Source: Flavobacteriales bacterium
GTDB taxonomy: Bacteria > Bacteroidota > Bacteroidia > UBA10329
DNA: 33,170 bases
Reading direction: 5' to 3'
NCBI GenBank assembly: GCA_021741075.1
Contig: JAIOYO010000030.1
Location: 1 to 33,170, forward strand
In this document: positions 6,806 to 16,148 of the stretch, one piece after another
Layout: the number at the start of each line of letters is the position of its first letter
Numbering within the stretch: position 1 is the stretch's first letter
Translations under genes and position numbers: made by a program
Notes under the pieces: generated by a model
Told to the model about the DNA's origin: nothing
The model's database searches: none
Seen by the model: the letters and a program-made list of their open reading frames with translations, nothing else

Positions 6806-8161
6806 ATGCAGTTCGAACTAACGAACGACTTCCTCGAGTTATTAAAAGAGGACATTGAAAGGCTTGATAGCGACACTGTTGCTGCCAAGGTAGGGAAGTT
6901 ACACCCCGTTGATATTGCCGAAATTCTTGATGAGGTTAACCTCGAAGAGGCACAATTCATTTTCAATTTGCTTGATGATGAGCTGGGGTCTGAGGTACTT
7001 GTTGAGTTGGATGAAGATGTTAGAGAACGTTTTCTCGCCTCGCTTTCTAACGAAGAAATTGCCGAATACGTTGATCAACTTGACACAGATGATGCGGCCG
7101 ACCTTATTGGAGAACTTCCAGAAGACAGACAAGGTGGCGTTTTGGCCGAGGTGGATGATGACGAGCAGGCCAGCGACATTGCCCAACTTCTTACCTATGA
7201 CGAGGACACGGCAGGTGGTGTTATGGCCAAAGAGCTCATCAAGGTAAACGTAAATTGGCCAATTGTTAACTGCGTGCGCGAAATGCGAAAGCAGGCCGAA
7301 GATGTAGATCAAGTGTTTACCGTTTATGTGGTGGACGATCATGATGTTTTGCTGGGAATTGTATCTCTTAAAAAGATGCTTTTGAGTTCGCCAAAAGCAC
7401 TTATCAAAGACATTTATAAAGAAGGAATTCGTTCCGTAAATGCCAACACAAAGGCCGAAGAAGTGGCCAACCTGATGGAGAAGTATGACCTTGTGGTTGT
7501 TCCGGTAGTGGATAAGGAACATCGCCTGCTGGGTCGTATCACCGTAGATGACATCATGGATGTGGTGCGTGAAGAAACATCCAAAGATTACCAGATGATG
7601 TCTGGTATTTCCGAAAACATCGAAACCACCGATAATGTGATTGTAATGAGCCGGGCCAGATTGCCTTGGCTGCTAATAGCCATGGTTGGTGGTATTGGCG
7701 GGGCCATGGTTATTGGCAATTATGAACACGAATTGCAACTCAATCCGCAAATGGCATTTTTTATCCCGTTGGTGGTGGCCATGGGCGGAAATGTCGGAAT
7801 CCAATCATCCGCCCTTATTGTGCAAGGTTTGGCAAACGACACCTTGAGTAAGGATGGAATGGTGAAACGAATTTTCAAAGAATTGATTGTGGGTCTCATT
7901 AATGGGCTTGCTTGTACGGCTGTGTTGATGGCCTACAGTTTCATTTTCGGCTATCCGCTGGCCTTAAGCCTAACCATTGGCGCATCGCTTTTGGCTGTGA
8001 TTCTCTTTGCCGCAGCATTTGGTACATTCATGCCATTAACGCTTAACCGAATGAAAATTGACCCCGCACTGGCTACAGGTCCGTTCATTACCACCAGTAA
8101 CGACATCATTGGACTTCTCTTTTATTTTATGATTGGACGATTAATGTACGGGCTTTTTTAG
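6806..8161 (+). CDS. mgtE: Magnesium transporter MgtE
   Basis: This is an inner-membrane Mg2+ channel gated by cytosolic Mg2+. The 451 residues show the full architecture. An acidic helical N domain (1-~130, many Asp/Glu for Mg2+ sensing) is followed by a pair of CBS domains (~135-265, with FTVYVVDDHDVLLGIVSL and VVVPVVDKEHRLLGRITV). The C-terminal pore domain has about five helices (from ~286, LPWLLIAMVGGIGGAMVI, to the end). Conserved pore-region segments such as PLVVAMGGNVGIQSS are present. The start at 6806 is the first ATG after rsmA and gives a natural N domain. It may be transcribed with rsmA; I see no terminator between them. Confidence 0.96.
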   Translation: MQFELTNDFLELLKEDIERLDSDTVAAKVGKLHPVDIAEILDEVNLEEAQFIFNLLDDELGSEVLVELDEDVRERFLASLSNEEIAEYVDQLDTDDAADLIGELPEDRQGGVLAEVDDDEQASDIAQLLTYDEDTAGGVMAKELIKVNVNWPIVNCVREMRKQAEDVDQVFTVYVVDDHDVLLGIVSLKKMLLSSPKALIKDIYKEGIRSVNANTKAEEVANLMEKYDLVVVPVVDKEHRLLGRITVDDIMDVVREETSKDYQMMSGISENIETTDNVIVMSRARLPWLLIAMVGGIGGAMVIGNYEHELQLNPQMAFFIPLVVAMGGNVGIQSSALIVQGLANDTLSKDGMVKRIFKELIVGLINGLACTAVLMAYSFIFGYPLALSLTIGASLLAVILFAAAFGTFMPLTLNRMKIDPALATGPFITTSNDIIGLLFYFMIGRLMYGLF

Positions 8162-8191
8162 CGCCACGATTGTTCTATTTTACAGCCCGAA

Positions 8192-9139
8192 ATGCGCATC
8201 CTTTTTCTTGATACCGTACATCAGCACCTCGAATCGCATCTTACACGAATGGACTACGAATGTGTGGATGGAACCAAGCTTAGTCGTGATGCAGTTATTC
8301 AGCAAATAGCAGGTTTTGAAGGGGTAGTTATTCGCAGTAGAATTATGATGGACAAGGAAGTGCTTGAAGCCGCAAAGAACCTGCGTTTTATTGCACGTGC
8401 TGGAGCAGGAATGGAAAATATTGATGTTGAACACGCTAAGGCTCTAGGCATCAAATGTTTTAATGCGCCAGAAGGAAACCGCGATGCGGTGGCGGAGCAC
8501 GCCATCGGCATGTTGCTCACGTTGTTCAATCACATCAATACGGCCGATATTGAAGTGAGAAAAGGGTTGTGGCTGCGCGAAGAGAACCGTGGCGTTGAAC
8601 TGCTTGGCAGAACAATTGGCCTTATTGGTTATGGAAATACTGGTCAGGCGCTAGCAAAACGTTTGGCTGGTTTTGGCGTGCTGATGTATGCCTATGATAA
8701 ATACAAAAAAGGCTTCAGCGATGACCATGTGATCGAGACCAACCTCGAAAGCATTTATCAAGAAGCGGAAGTTGTCTCCCTGCATGTGCCATTGACCTTG
8801 GAAACCTACCACATGTTGAACGATGCTTTCTTCGAAAAGCTCCATTACCCTATTTATCTCATCAACACCTCACGCGGTGCCGTGGTAGATACCGAAGCCT
8901 TGGTACGCGCCATCGAAAGCGGAAAGGTGCTGGGCGCCTGTCTGGATGTGCTTGAATACGAAAAGTTCAATTTTGAACAGATTGAGAACGAGGAAATTCC
9001 AGCTGCTTTTCAATACCTCATCGATTCCCCCAAGGTGATTCTCACGCCCCACGTGGCGGGATGGACGCAGGAAAGCAATGCCAAAATCGCCCACGTGCTG
9101 GCCGAGAAAATACAGATGGCTTATTCGGAGGTTCACTGA
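8192..9139 (+). CDS. D-2-hydroxyacid dehydrogenase (SerA-like)
   Basis: This is an NAD-dependent D-isomer-specific 2-hydroxyacid dehydrogenase of 315 residues. It has the Rossmann motif GLIGYGNTG (143-151), the substrate-binding arginine in NTSRG (R228), the acid partner after LDVLE (E255 or E257), and the catalytic histidine in LTPHVAG (H287). The substrate-domain segment IARAGAGMENIDVEHA resembles 3-phosphoglycerate dehydrogenase. A serine-biosynthesis role is therefore likely, but glyoxylate/hydroxypyruvate reductase or another member is possible. There is no C-terminal ACT domain, so allosteric inhibition by serine is not expected. It starts 30 bp after mgtE and ends 2 bp from the convergent lysC stop, leaving no room for a terminator between them. 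Confidence 0.9.
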   Translation: MRILFLDTVHQHLESHLTRMDYECVDGTKLSRDAVIQQIAGFEGVVIRSRIMMDKEVLEAAKNLRFIARAGAGMENIDVEHAKALGIKCFNAPEGNRDAVAEHAIGMLLTLFNHINTADIEVRKGLWLREENRGVELLGRTIGLIGYGNTGQALAKRLAGFGVLMYAYDKYKKGFSDDHVIETNLESIYQEAEVVSLHVPLTLETYHMLNDAFFEKLHYPIYLINTSRGAVVDTEALVRAIESGKVLGACLDVLEYEKFNFEQIENEEIPAAFQYLIDSPKVILTPHVAGWTQESNAKIAHVLAEKIQMAYSEVH

Positions 9140-9141
9140 GC

Positions 9142-10401
9142 CTACTTTTTCACCACCAATTGTGCAGAAGTAGCCGTTCGGTGATCAAGCAGCACGGCTT
9201 TGCCTTCTGTGGTAAGGGCAATGGTGTCTTCATCGTAATACCGAATGGTAACAAGCTCGGCATTTTCAACCAACTTGATATCATACTCATTGCTTAATCG
9301 CTCTCTCAATTGATTCAACTTTACCAAATCATTGTTTGTGCTGAAAGAAAAATTGACAGCCGAATTTTGCGCGCAGTTTGCCTTCATGCGGATGTCGCTT
9401 AGTACAGAATAGATGTGCGTGAAATGCGCTTCCGTTACGAACGAATAATCCTTCGGAGTAAGCGAAATCAACACTTGATTGGGCTTTACAATGAATGACG
9501 GGGGTATTTTTAGGTTGCTTTTGTTCGAGACCGTTGTGCCGGCCGCATCTTGATCCACAAACGAGCGCACGTAAAGCGGAATGTTGGCATTCTGTAGCGG
9601 TTTGATGGTCTTCGGGTGAATAACGCTTGTTCCGAAATAGGCCAGCTCCATGGCATCAAAAAAGGACATTTCGGGGATAAGGACTGTATTGTGGTAGTAC
9701 TTCGGATCGGCATTCAGCACACCCGGAACGTCCTTCCAAATGGTCACATCATTCGCCTTAAGGCAATGCGCAAGGATGGCAGCCGTGAAGTCGGAACCCT
9801 CGCGCCCAAGCGTGGTGGTAAAGTTTTCGCTGGTTCCACCAATGAAGCCTTGTGTTATAACCACATTTGCTTTTTTTAAAGCCGCATCAATGGTGGAAGT
9901 GGTCATGGCCTTGGTCTGGTCCCAATCAATTTTCGCATCCTGATAATTGTTGTCTGTGCGAATAAGATCGCGCGCATCCACCCAGGTATTTTCCAATCCT
10001 TGAAATTTGAGGTAAGCAGAAATGATTTTGGTAGAGAGCATCTCTCCAATAGAAACAATCTGGTCGTATTGGAAAAGGCGATCCAGTCCATCTGGATCAT
10101 CCAATGCCCATTCCACCTCAACCAAGGTATTGTTGATGTCTTCTAGCACGGGTTGGGCCTTATCTCCAAACAAGTCCTTCACAATTTCACCATGGCAATT
10201 CCTCAAATCTTCTAGAATGGCGGCTGTTGGCTGCTTGTCAAAATGCGCATTGACCAACGCCTCAAATTTGTTGGTCGTTTTGCCCATGGCCGATACCACA
10301 ATCACTAATGGTTCTGTGTTGAATCGCTTGATAATTTGAAGCACATTTCGAACGCTTGGCGCGTCTTTAACCGATGCACCTCCGAATTTAAAAACTCTCA
10401 T
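9142..10401 (-). CDS. lysC: Aspartate kinase
   Basis: This phosphorylates L-aspartate, the first step towards lysine, threonine, methionine and diaminopimelate. At 419 residues it is monofunctional. The N-terminus MRVFKFGGASVKD has the KFGG nucleotide/aspartate signature (5-8). The central block has GFIGGTSENFTTTLGREGSD followed by the FTAAILAHCL helix. VTIWKDVPGVLNADPK is typical of the kinase domain. The C-terminal ~110 residues look like ACT-type regulatory sequence (ISLTPKDYSFVTEAHF), which suggests feedback control. No homoserine dehydrogenase domain is fused. The start overlaps the stop of the upstream acetyltransferase gene by 4 bp (ATGA), so the two form an operon. Confidence 0.94.
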   Translation of the reverse strand: MRVFKFGGASVKDAPSVRNVLQIIKRFNTEPLVIVVSAMGKTTNKFEALVNAHFDKQPTAAILEDLRNCHGEIVKDLFGDKAQPVLEDINNTLVEVEWALDDPDGLDRLFQYDQIVSIGEMLSTKIISAYLKFQGLENTWVDARDLIRTDNNYQDAKIDWDQTKAMTTSTIDAALKKANVVITQGFIGGTSENFTTTLGREGSDFTAAILAHCLKANDVTIWKDVPGVLNADPKYYHNTVLIPEMSFFDAMELAYFGTSVIHPKTIKPLQNANIPLYVRSFVDQDAAGTTVSNKSNLKIPPSFIVKPNQVLISLTPKDYSFVTEAHFTHIYSVLSDIRMKANCAQNSAVNFSFSTNNDLVKLNQLRERLSNEYDIKLVENAELVTIRYYDEDTIALTTEGKAVLLDHRTATSAQLVVKK

Positions 10402-10886
10402 TTTTGGTTGAATTCTTGAATCTGTTTGCGGGTAAGTTTGCCATTAATCCATTCTGAATCAAGCCCCGCGTTATACTTTTTATAGAAGTTGATGGCAGGT
10501 TGGTTCCAGTCGAGCACTTGCCATTCCATTCGTGCTGCATTTTGGGCTTTTGCCACTCCAATTACCGCCTGAAAAAGCGCGTGGCCAATGCCCATTCCAC
10601 GTTTGCTTTCTGTTACAATAATGTCTTCTAAAAAGATGCATCGCCCTTGCCAAGTGGAGTATTTCTCATAGTATAGGGCAATACCTACAATTTCACCTTT
10701 TTGCTCTGCTACAAATAAACCATAGATGGGATTTTGCCCAAAACCATCTTCCAACAATTCATCTAAACTGATGGTTACCTCTTGCGGAGCCATTTCGTAA
10801 AGCGCCAATTCTTTTATCAAGTCTAGCAAAGCGGGAACATCTTCTTGTGCGCCTTTTCTGATTAGAAATGTCGAATTTTTGTTCAT
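10398..10886 (-). CDS. GNAT family N-acetyltransferase (SSAT/thialysine-type)
   Basis: A 162-residue Gcn5-related acetyltransferase. The acetyl-CoA pyrophosphate loop is RGMGIG (96-101). The preceding strand-loop YEKYSTWQGRCIFLEDIIV and the later NFYKKYNAG are characteristic of the spermidine/spermine and thialysine N-acetyltransferase group, so a small polyamine or diamine is a reasonable substrate guess. It is translationally coupled to lysC (4-bp overlap). Coupling with the aspartate/lysine pathway hints at a lysine-like or diamine substrate, but this is inference. An exact TAnnTTTG -7 box ends 4 nt before its ATG. Confidence 0.85.
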   Translation of the reverse strand: MNKNSTFLIRKGAQEDVPALLDLIKELALYEMAPQEVTISLDELLEDGFGQNPIYGLFVAEQKGEIVGIALYYEKYSTWQGRCIFLEDIIVTESKRGMGIGHALFQAVIGVAKAQNAARMEWQVLDWNQPAINFYKKYNAGLDSEWINGKLTRKQIQEFNQK

Positions 10887-10890
10887 TCAT

Positions 10891-10898
10891 CAAAAGTA
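10891..10898 (-). promoter_or_regulatory. Candidate -7 promoter element of the GNAT-lysC operon
   Basis: Read on the minus strand, 10898-10891 is TACTTTTG, an exact match to TAnnTTTG. It ends 4 nt before the ATG at 10886, so transcription would start at or next to the start codon. I do not find a TTG at the usual 19-21 nt upstream, which lowers confidence. Confidence 0.35.
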
Positions 10899-11021
10899 GA
10901 AATTGCGCTATAGTACCCGAGGCTTTGGGCACGCAGGGTTTAAAAAAGAAATATATCTTTAACCGGTCTAAAATGAGACTTAAAAACTCGTTGTTGCAGT
11001 ATCAACCAAATCAATAAAATC

Positions 11022-11639
11022 ATGTTCAGAGGTCTACTTGGAAGCGTTATTCTTGCTTCGGCCTTCATCATTTTTACTTCAAATTTATTTGCACAGACCA
11101 ATAATGTGGGTGTAGGAACAACAACCCCACACCCAACTGCAGTGCTAGAAGTTGCCAATCCATTTAACTCCATTTTAGGAATTCGATCAAAGGGAATGTT
11201 GGTGCCTTATCTAACCAATTTGCAGCGAATTCAGATGGAATCGCAGTATAACGATAGCATTGCTAATGGTCTTATCACGTACGATCCAGGAGATGGCAAT
11301 TTCTGGTATTACAAGTACGATAGTCCAGTTCCGGCTACCGCTCCATTTGGAAGCTGGTACGCTCTAACTACCTCAACCGTAAATCCGAATGCGGGTACAC
11401 CAACAGGAGGTATCATTATGTGGTCGGGCACTATTGCTTCTATTCCTGCGGGCTGGTCGCTATGTGATGGCTCCAACGGAACGCCAGACCTTACGGATAA
11501 GTTTATCCTTTCTGTAGCCAGTTCGGCCGAAAACCCTGGAACAGCCCCAGTACCAGGATTTTACGTAGATGTTGAGCCCGGAGCGGTAGTAAACCCAGAC
11601 AGACGGTTTTTCAAGTTGGCTTACATTATGAAGCTCTAA
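11022..11639 (+). CDS. Secreted protein with phage tail-collar-like segment
   Basis: A 205-residue exported protein. The signal peptide is MFRGLLGSVILASAFIIFTS.. with likely cleavage after A24 (LFA|Q). It is followed by VGVGTTTPHPTAVLEV (29-44), a motif I associate with secreted Bacteroidota proteins that carry tail-fibre-like or collagen-like parts. Residues ~130-165 (GGIIMWSGTIASIPAGWSLC, then DGSNGTPDLTDKFIL) match the tail-collar type pattern of a Trp/Gly-rich core with a conserved LCDG. The C-terminus FFKLAYIMKL is the usual end of that domain. No other phage gene is nearby, so this is a cellular surface or secreted protein, not prophage debris. The function is unknown; surface adhesion or oligomerisation is possible. 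It is flanked by a terminator and stands alone. Confidence 0.75.
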   Translation: MFRGLLGSVILASAFIIFTSNLFAQTNNVGVGTTTPHPTAVLEVANPFNSILGIRSKGMLVPYLTNLQRIQMESQYNDSIANGLITYDPGDGNFWYYKYDSPVPATAPFGSWYALTTSTVNPNAGTPTGGIIMWSGTIASIPAGWSLCDGSNGTPDLTDKFILSVASSAENPGTAPVPGFYVDVEPGAVVNPDRRFFKLAYIMKL

Positions 11640-11662
11640 TTGAATCGAAATAACAAGTAGCT

Positions 11663-11688
11663 AAAGACCTGCCAAACAGCAGGTCTTT
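11663..11688 (+). terminator. Intrinsic terminator between the collar protein gene and fbp
   Basis: A perfect 10-bp stem, AAAGACCTGC (11663-11672) with GCAGGTCTTT (11679-11688), encloses a 6-nt loop (CAAACA). The 3' arm ends in TTT, but the following T-tract is interrupted (CAGTTTC). It should end transcription of the collar protein gene and isolate fbp. Confidence 0.75.
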
Positions 11689-11724
11689 CAGTTTCAAAAA
11701 AAGAACAAAATAATAGCAGAAAGT

Positions 11725-12741
11725 ATGGCCAGCGTAACCTCATTAGGCGAATTTATTGTAGAGAAACAGGACGATTTTAAATACGCCAAAGGCGAGCTTT
11801 CTAGGCTTTTGAGTGCCATTGGGCTTGCAGCTAGAGTAGTGAATCGCGAGGTAAACAAGGCTGGTTTGATGGAAGATATTTTGGGCGATGTGGGCGAAGA
11901 AAACGTACAGGGCGAGCAACAAAAAAAACTGGATGTTTATGCAGACGATGAGTTCATTCGTGCTTTAAAAGACCGTGGCGAGGTGTGCGGTTTGGCTTCT
12001 GAAGAACGAGAAGGTGTCATTGAGTTTAAATCGGGTTATGCCGTTAGTGGGCAGTACGTGGTTGCCATTGATCCATTAGATGGTTCGTCAAATATTGACG
12101 TGAACGTTTCTATCGGAACCATCTTCTCCATTTATAGGAGGATTTCGAAATCTGGCCCTGCCACATTTGACGATTTTATGCAGAAAGGAACGGAGCAGGT
12201 TGCGGCCGGATACGTAATCTACGGTTCGAGCACCATGCTTGTTTATACCACCGGAAATGGAGTGAATGGCTTTACACTAGACCCGTCCATAGGTGCATTC
12301 TTCCTTTCTCACCCCGATATGAAAATCCCAAAGGATGGGAACATTTACAGTATAAACGAGGGAAATTATGCCCGTTTTCCTGAGGGTGTGAAACAATATA
12401 TCAAGTATTGCCAGGTGGAGGATTCGGCTACAAAACGACCTTATTCTTCGCGCTACATTGGTTCAGCGGTGGCGGATTTCCACCGGAATCTGATTAAGGG
12501 TGGAATCTACATTTACCCTACAACCACCTCGTCCCCAAACGGGAAGTTGAGGTTACTCTATGAGGCCAATCCATTCGCGTTCCTCATGGAGCAGGCAGGC
12601 GGACTTGCCACGGACGGCTTCAACCGGATATTGGATATCCAGCCAACCTCGCTGCACCAGCGCACCCCGCTTTTTATGGGGTCGGAGAACATGGTGAAAA
12701 AGGCCATGGAATTGATGAAGGAAAACACGCCAGCCGAATAG
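11725..12741 (+). CDS. fbp: Class I fructose-1,6-bisphosphatase
   Basis: This hydrolyses fructose 1,6-bisphosphate to fructose 6-phosphate, the committed step of gluconeogenesis. The 338 residues are normal for the class I (Mg2+-dependent, Li+-sensitive) family. The metal-binding signature is DPLDGSSN starting at D116. The substrate-binding region includes [20 protein letters not shown] near residues 272-292. [18 protein letters not shown] and [15 protein letters not shown] are also conserved. The ATG at 11725 follows the preceding terminator by 36 bp. mfd begins 17 bp after the stop, so the two may be co-transcribed. Confidence 0.97.
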   Translation: MASVTSLGEFIVEKQDDFKYAKGELSRLLSAIGLAARVVNREVNKAGLMEDILGDVGEENVQGEQQKKLDVYADDEFIRALKDRGEVCGLASEEREGVIEFKSGYAVSGQYVVAIDPLDGSSNIDVNVSIGTIFSIYRRISKSGPATFDDFMQKGTEQVAAGYVIYGSSTMLVYTTGNGVNGFTLDPSIGAFFLSHPDMKIPKDGNIYSINEGNYARFPEGVKQYIKYCQVEDSATKRPYSSRYIGSAVADFHRNLIKGGIYIYPTTTSSPNGKLRLLYEANPFAFLMEQAGGLATDGFNRILDIQPTSLHQRTPLFMGSENMVKKAMELMKENTPAE

Positions 12742-12758
12742 AAAACGAGGCGCGAATT

Positions 12759-15700
12759 ATGACAAAAGAAGATCTTATTGGGCTCTTTGAGCAATCGAAG
12801 ACACTCTTTGATATTGGCCTCGAACTCAAGGCCGATGCTTCCAAAATAAGATTGCGCGGAGTAGCAGGCTCCGCCTACGCTTTCATCGTTTCAAAACTGG
12901 TTAAGGATAGCGATCAAGATCATTTGATTGTGCTTTCAGACAAGGAGGAAGCGGCCTATTTCCTCAGCGACCTCGAACTTCTTACTGGAAAGAAAAAGGT
13001 TCTGTTCTACCCTATGTCATATCGCAGGGCGTACGAGTTGGAGGAGACAGACAATAGCAACGTCATTCAGCGTGGCGAGGTGCTTAACGCGCTTCAGTCA
13101 AGTACATCGCAGCAAATCATTGTCACTTACGGACAGGCATTAGCTGAGAAGGTCATCTCCAAGAAAACGCTTAAAAAAAGCACGTTCAATATTAGCGTTG
13201 GAGAGCAGCTCGATCTCGATTTCATTAACGAAATGCTCTACGAGTATCACTTCGAGCGGGTGGATCAGGTCTATGAACCAGGACAATTTGCTATTAGAGG
13301 CGGCATTGTGGATGTGTTCTCATTTGCACAGGAATTACCGTACAGGATTGAGCTTTTTGGGGATGAAGTAGATAGCATCCGCGCCTTTGACCCGGCCGAA
13401 CAACTGTCTGTAAAATCACTGCGGAAAGCGACCATCGTTCCCAATGTTCAGGATGAAGTATTGCTTGCTGATAAGGTCAATTTCTTTGATTTCCTTTCAC
13501 CCAAAACAGTCATTTGGGCCAAGGATGTGGAGGACATTAAGCTACAAGTTGATAAGGAACTTCAGGATGCGAAAGCGGCCTTTTCAGAATTGAAATCCGT
13601 TATCAACAGATCAAAACCAGAGGATAAATACACTTCCTCAAAGGAGATTATCGAATGCGTTGAGCAGAGACGGGTGATTGAGTTTGGGCAACGAAGCTAT
13701 TTTAAGGAATCAACGGAGTTCCGTTTCGATATCGGGCCGCAGCCTGTGGTGAATAAAGACTTTCATCTGCTGCAACAGATTCTTATAGAGAACAAGAAGC
13801 AAGGCTACACCAATGTAATGCTGGTTGATAACCCAGGTCAGGCAACGCGATTGGAGGCCATTTTTGATGACCTTCCTTTACCAAGCGGTACACGTATTGA
13901 AAAGCCGTTTTTTACCCCGCTTTTGCTCTCCATTCACGAAGGATTTGTGGATCACAGCCTCAAATTGGCGTGTTTTACGGACCATCAGATCTTTGAACGG
14001 TATCATCGTTTTCGTCTGCGCGAAGGCTACAAGCGAGGAAAGGAGGCACTTACGCTGAAGGAAATTGCAGGGCTCAATCCGGGCGATTTCGTAACGCACA
14101 TAGACCATGGCGTTGGCAAGTTTGCCGGGTTGGAGAAAATCGATGTGAACGGAAAGATGCAGGAGACCATCCGTTTGGTCTATCGCGACAACGACATTCT
14201 TTACGTCAGTATTCATTCGTTGCATCGCATCTCCAAATATTCCAGCAAGGATGGTGCGGAACCGAAGATCAATAAACTCGGTTCGCCCGCGTGGAAAGCG
14301 CTTAAAGCGAAGACCAAGAAGCAGGTCAAGGATATTGCCAAGGACCTGATAAAACTCTACGCCCAACGAAGGGCGCAGAAAGGTTTTGCTTTTACGCACG
14401 ACACGTATCTACAGACCGAGTTGGAGGCGTCTTTTATTTATGAAGACACGCCTGATCAGGAGAAAGCCACGGAGGCTTTCAAGGCCGATATGGAGAAAGA
14501 TTATCCGATGGACCGTCTTATCTGTGGTGATGTCGGTTTCGGGAAAACGGAGATTGCAATCCGAGCAGCTTTCAAAGCTGTTTGTGATGGAAAACAGGTG
14601 GCTGTTCTTGTGCCTACAACCATTTTGGCACTACAGCACGCACGCACTTTCCGCGAACGCTTGAAGGAATTCCCGTGCACAGTGGATTATATCAATCGTT
14701 TCAAAACAAGAAAACAACAGACCGATACGTTAAAGAGATTGGCTGATGGTAAGGTTGATATTCTCATCGGAACACATAGAATCGTTGGCAAGGACGTTCA
14801 GTTCAAAGACCTCGGACTGCTCATTATTGATGAGGAGCAGAAATTCGGAGTGGCGGTCAAGGACAAGTTGAAGAAAATGAAGGTGAACGTGGATACGCTC
14901 ACGCTCACAGCAACACCTATTCCGCGTACGCTTCAGTTTTCACTCATGGGAGCACGTGATCTTTCAGTCATCAATACACCACCACCGAACCGCCATCCTG
15001 TAATTACGGAGTTACATACGTTTAACGAGGAATTGATTCGCAACGCTATCATGTATGAAGTTGGCCGTGGCGGACAGGTTTTCTTCGTCAACAATCGGGT
15101 GGAAAATATTAAGGAAGTGGCGGGAATGATTGGACGGCTTTGTCCAGATGTTCATGTCTGTATCGGTCATGGACAGATGGAACCTACCAAGTTGGAGGAT
15201 ACCATGATGCGGTTCATTGAAGGCGAATATGACGTGCTTGTTGCCACCACCATTATCGAAAGTGGATTGGACATTTCCAACGCCAATACCATTATCATCA
15301 ATAATGCTAACCATTTTGGATTGAGCGATTTGCACCAGATGCGTGGCCGCGTTGGTCGTTCAAATAAGAAAGCGTTCTGCTATTTGCTTGCTCCGCCTGT
15401 AACCATGCTTTCGGCAGATGCTAAGAAAAGGTTGAAAGCCATTGAGGAATTCTCTGATCTCGGAAGCGGTTTCAACATTGCCATGCGCGACCTTGACATA
15501 CGTGGGGCCGGTGACCTTTTGGGCGCGGAGCAAAGCGGATTCATCAGCGACATCGGCATTGAGATGTATCATAAGATATTAGACGAAGCGGTTCAGGAAC
15601 TGAAGGATACTGAGTTTAAGGAGCTTTTCAAGGATGAGCCTAAGAAGCCATTTGTACAGGATTGCCAGATTGATACGGACCTGGAGATTCTGCTGCCCGA

Positions 15701-16148
15701 TCAGTATGTGAATAGCATTGCCGAACGATTAGGCCTCTATCGAGAATTGGATGATATTCAAGACGAGGCGAAACTTCGGGAATTTGAAAAGCGACTGATT
15801 GACCGCTTTGGTCCTATCCCGAAACAGGGAATTCAACTGATGGATACGATTAGGCTTCGATGGCTGGCTGCTTCCATCGGATTTGAAAAACTCATCCTCA
15901 AGAATCAGAAACTGGTCTGCTATTTCGTTTCAGATCCCGAAAGCGATTATTTCCAAGGCTCTGTATTCTCTCAAGTTCTATTGTTCGTTAAGAATAATCC
16001 AAGAAGTTGTGTGATGCGCCAAAAGAATGATAAGCTTACGCTCGCATTCGAGGATACCGCAACAATTAGCGGTGCAATTGAGAAACTGAGCCCTATTCTT
16101 CCGATGAATCAAGCGAATTCTGTTCCCGAGCATTCGAACGGAGAATAA
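12759..16148 (+). CDS. mfd: Transcription-repair coupling factor
   Basis: Mfd is a DNA translocase that removes stalled RNA polymerase at lesions and recruits UvrA. The 1129 residues fit the family (~1150). In order: a UvrB-like N-terminal module (including FAIRGGIVDVF near 180), the CarD-like RNA-polymerase interacting domain (FVTHIDHGVGKFAGLEKI, from ~444), and the RecG-like helicase core. The core has Walker A GDVGFGKT (590-597), DEEQ (691-694), TATPIPRT (~716) and motif VI QMRGRVGRS. A C-terminal TRCF domain follows (FGPIPKQGIQLMDTIRLR). The last 56 bp overlap the 3' end of the convergent haloalkane dehalogenase gene, an antisense overlap with no terminator visible. Confidence 0.97.
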   Translation: MTKEDLIGLFEQSKTLFDIGLELKADASKIRLRGVAGSAYAFIVSKLVKDSDQDHLIVLSDKEEAAYFLSDLELLTGKKKVLFYPMSYRRAYELEETDNSNVIQRGEVLNALQSSTSQQIIVTYGQALAEKVISKKTLKKSTFNISVGEQLDLDFINEMLYEYHFERVDQVYEPGQFAIRGGIVDVFSFAQELPYRIELFGDEVDSIRAFDPAEQLSVKSLRKATIVPNVQDEVLLADKVNFFDFLSPKTVIWAKDVEDIKLQVDKELQDAKAAFSELKSVINRSKPEDKYTSSKEIIECVEQRRVIEFGQRSYFKESTEFRFDIGPQPVVNKDFHLLQQILIENKKQGYTNVMLVDNPGQATRLEAIFDDLPLPSGTRIEKPFFTPLLLSIHEGFVDHSLKLACFTDHQIFERYHRFRLREGYKRGKEALTLKEIAGLNPGDFVTHIDHGVGKFAGLEKIDVNGKMQETIRLVYRDNDILYVSIHSLHRISKYSSKDGAEPKINKLGSPAWKALKAKTKKQVKDIAKDLIKLYAQRRAQKGFAFTHDTYLQTELEASFIYEDTPDQEKATEAFKADMEKDYPMDRLICGDVGFGKTEIAIRAAFKAVCDGKQVAVLVPTTILALQHARTFRERLKEFPCTVDYINRFKTRKQQTDTLKRLADGKVDILIGTHRIVGKDVQFKDLGLLIIDEEQKFGVAVKDKLKKMKVNVDTLTLTATPIPRTLQFSLMGARDLSVINTPPPNRHPVITELHTFNEELIRNAIMYEVGRGGQVFFVNNRVENIKEVAGMIGRLCPDVHVCIGHGQMEPTKLEDTMMRFIEGEYDVLVATTIIESGLDISNANTIIINNANHFGLSDLHQMRGRVGRSNKKAFCYLLAPPVTMLSADAKKRLKAIEEFSDLGSGFNIAMRDLDIRGAGDLLGAEQSGFISDIGIEMYHKILDEAVQELKDTEFKELFKDEPKKPFVQDCQIDTDLEILLPDQYVNSIAERLGLYRELDDIQDEAKLREFEKRLIDRFGPIPKQGIQLMDTIRLRWLAASIGFEKLILKNQKLVCYFVSDPESDYFQGSVFSQVLLFVKNNPRSCVMRQKNDKLTLAFEDTATISGAIEKLSPILPMNQANSVPEHSNGE

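Noticed and set aside
6899..7522. Minus-strand open frame opposite mgtE
   Set aside because: mgtE is fully conserved on the plus strand, and the antisense product shows no domain and no start context.
10924..10961. Promoter for the collar-like gene (TTTG at 10924-10927 and TATCTTTA at 10954-10961)
   Set aside because: The spacing is 26 nt, well beyond the usual 19-21, and the -7 box lacks the final G.
11022..11639. Prophage remnant
   Set aside because: No integrase, capsid, portal or lysis genes lie nearby. The product has a signal peptide, which phage collar proteins lack.
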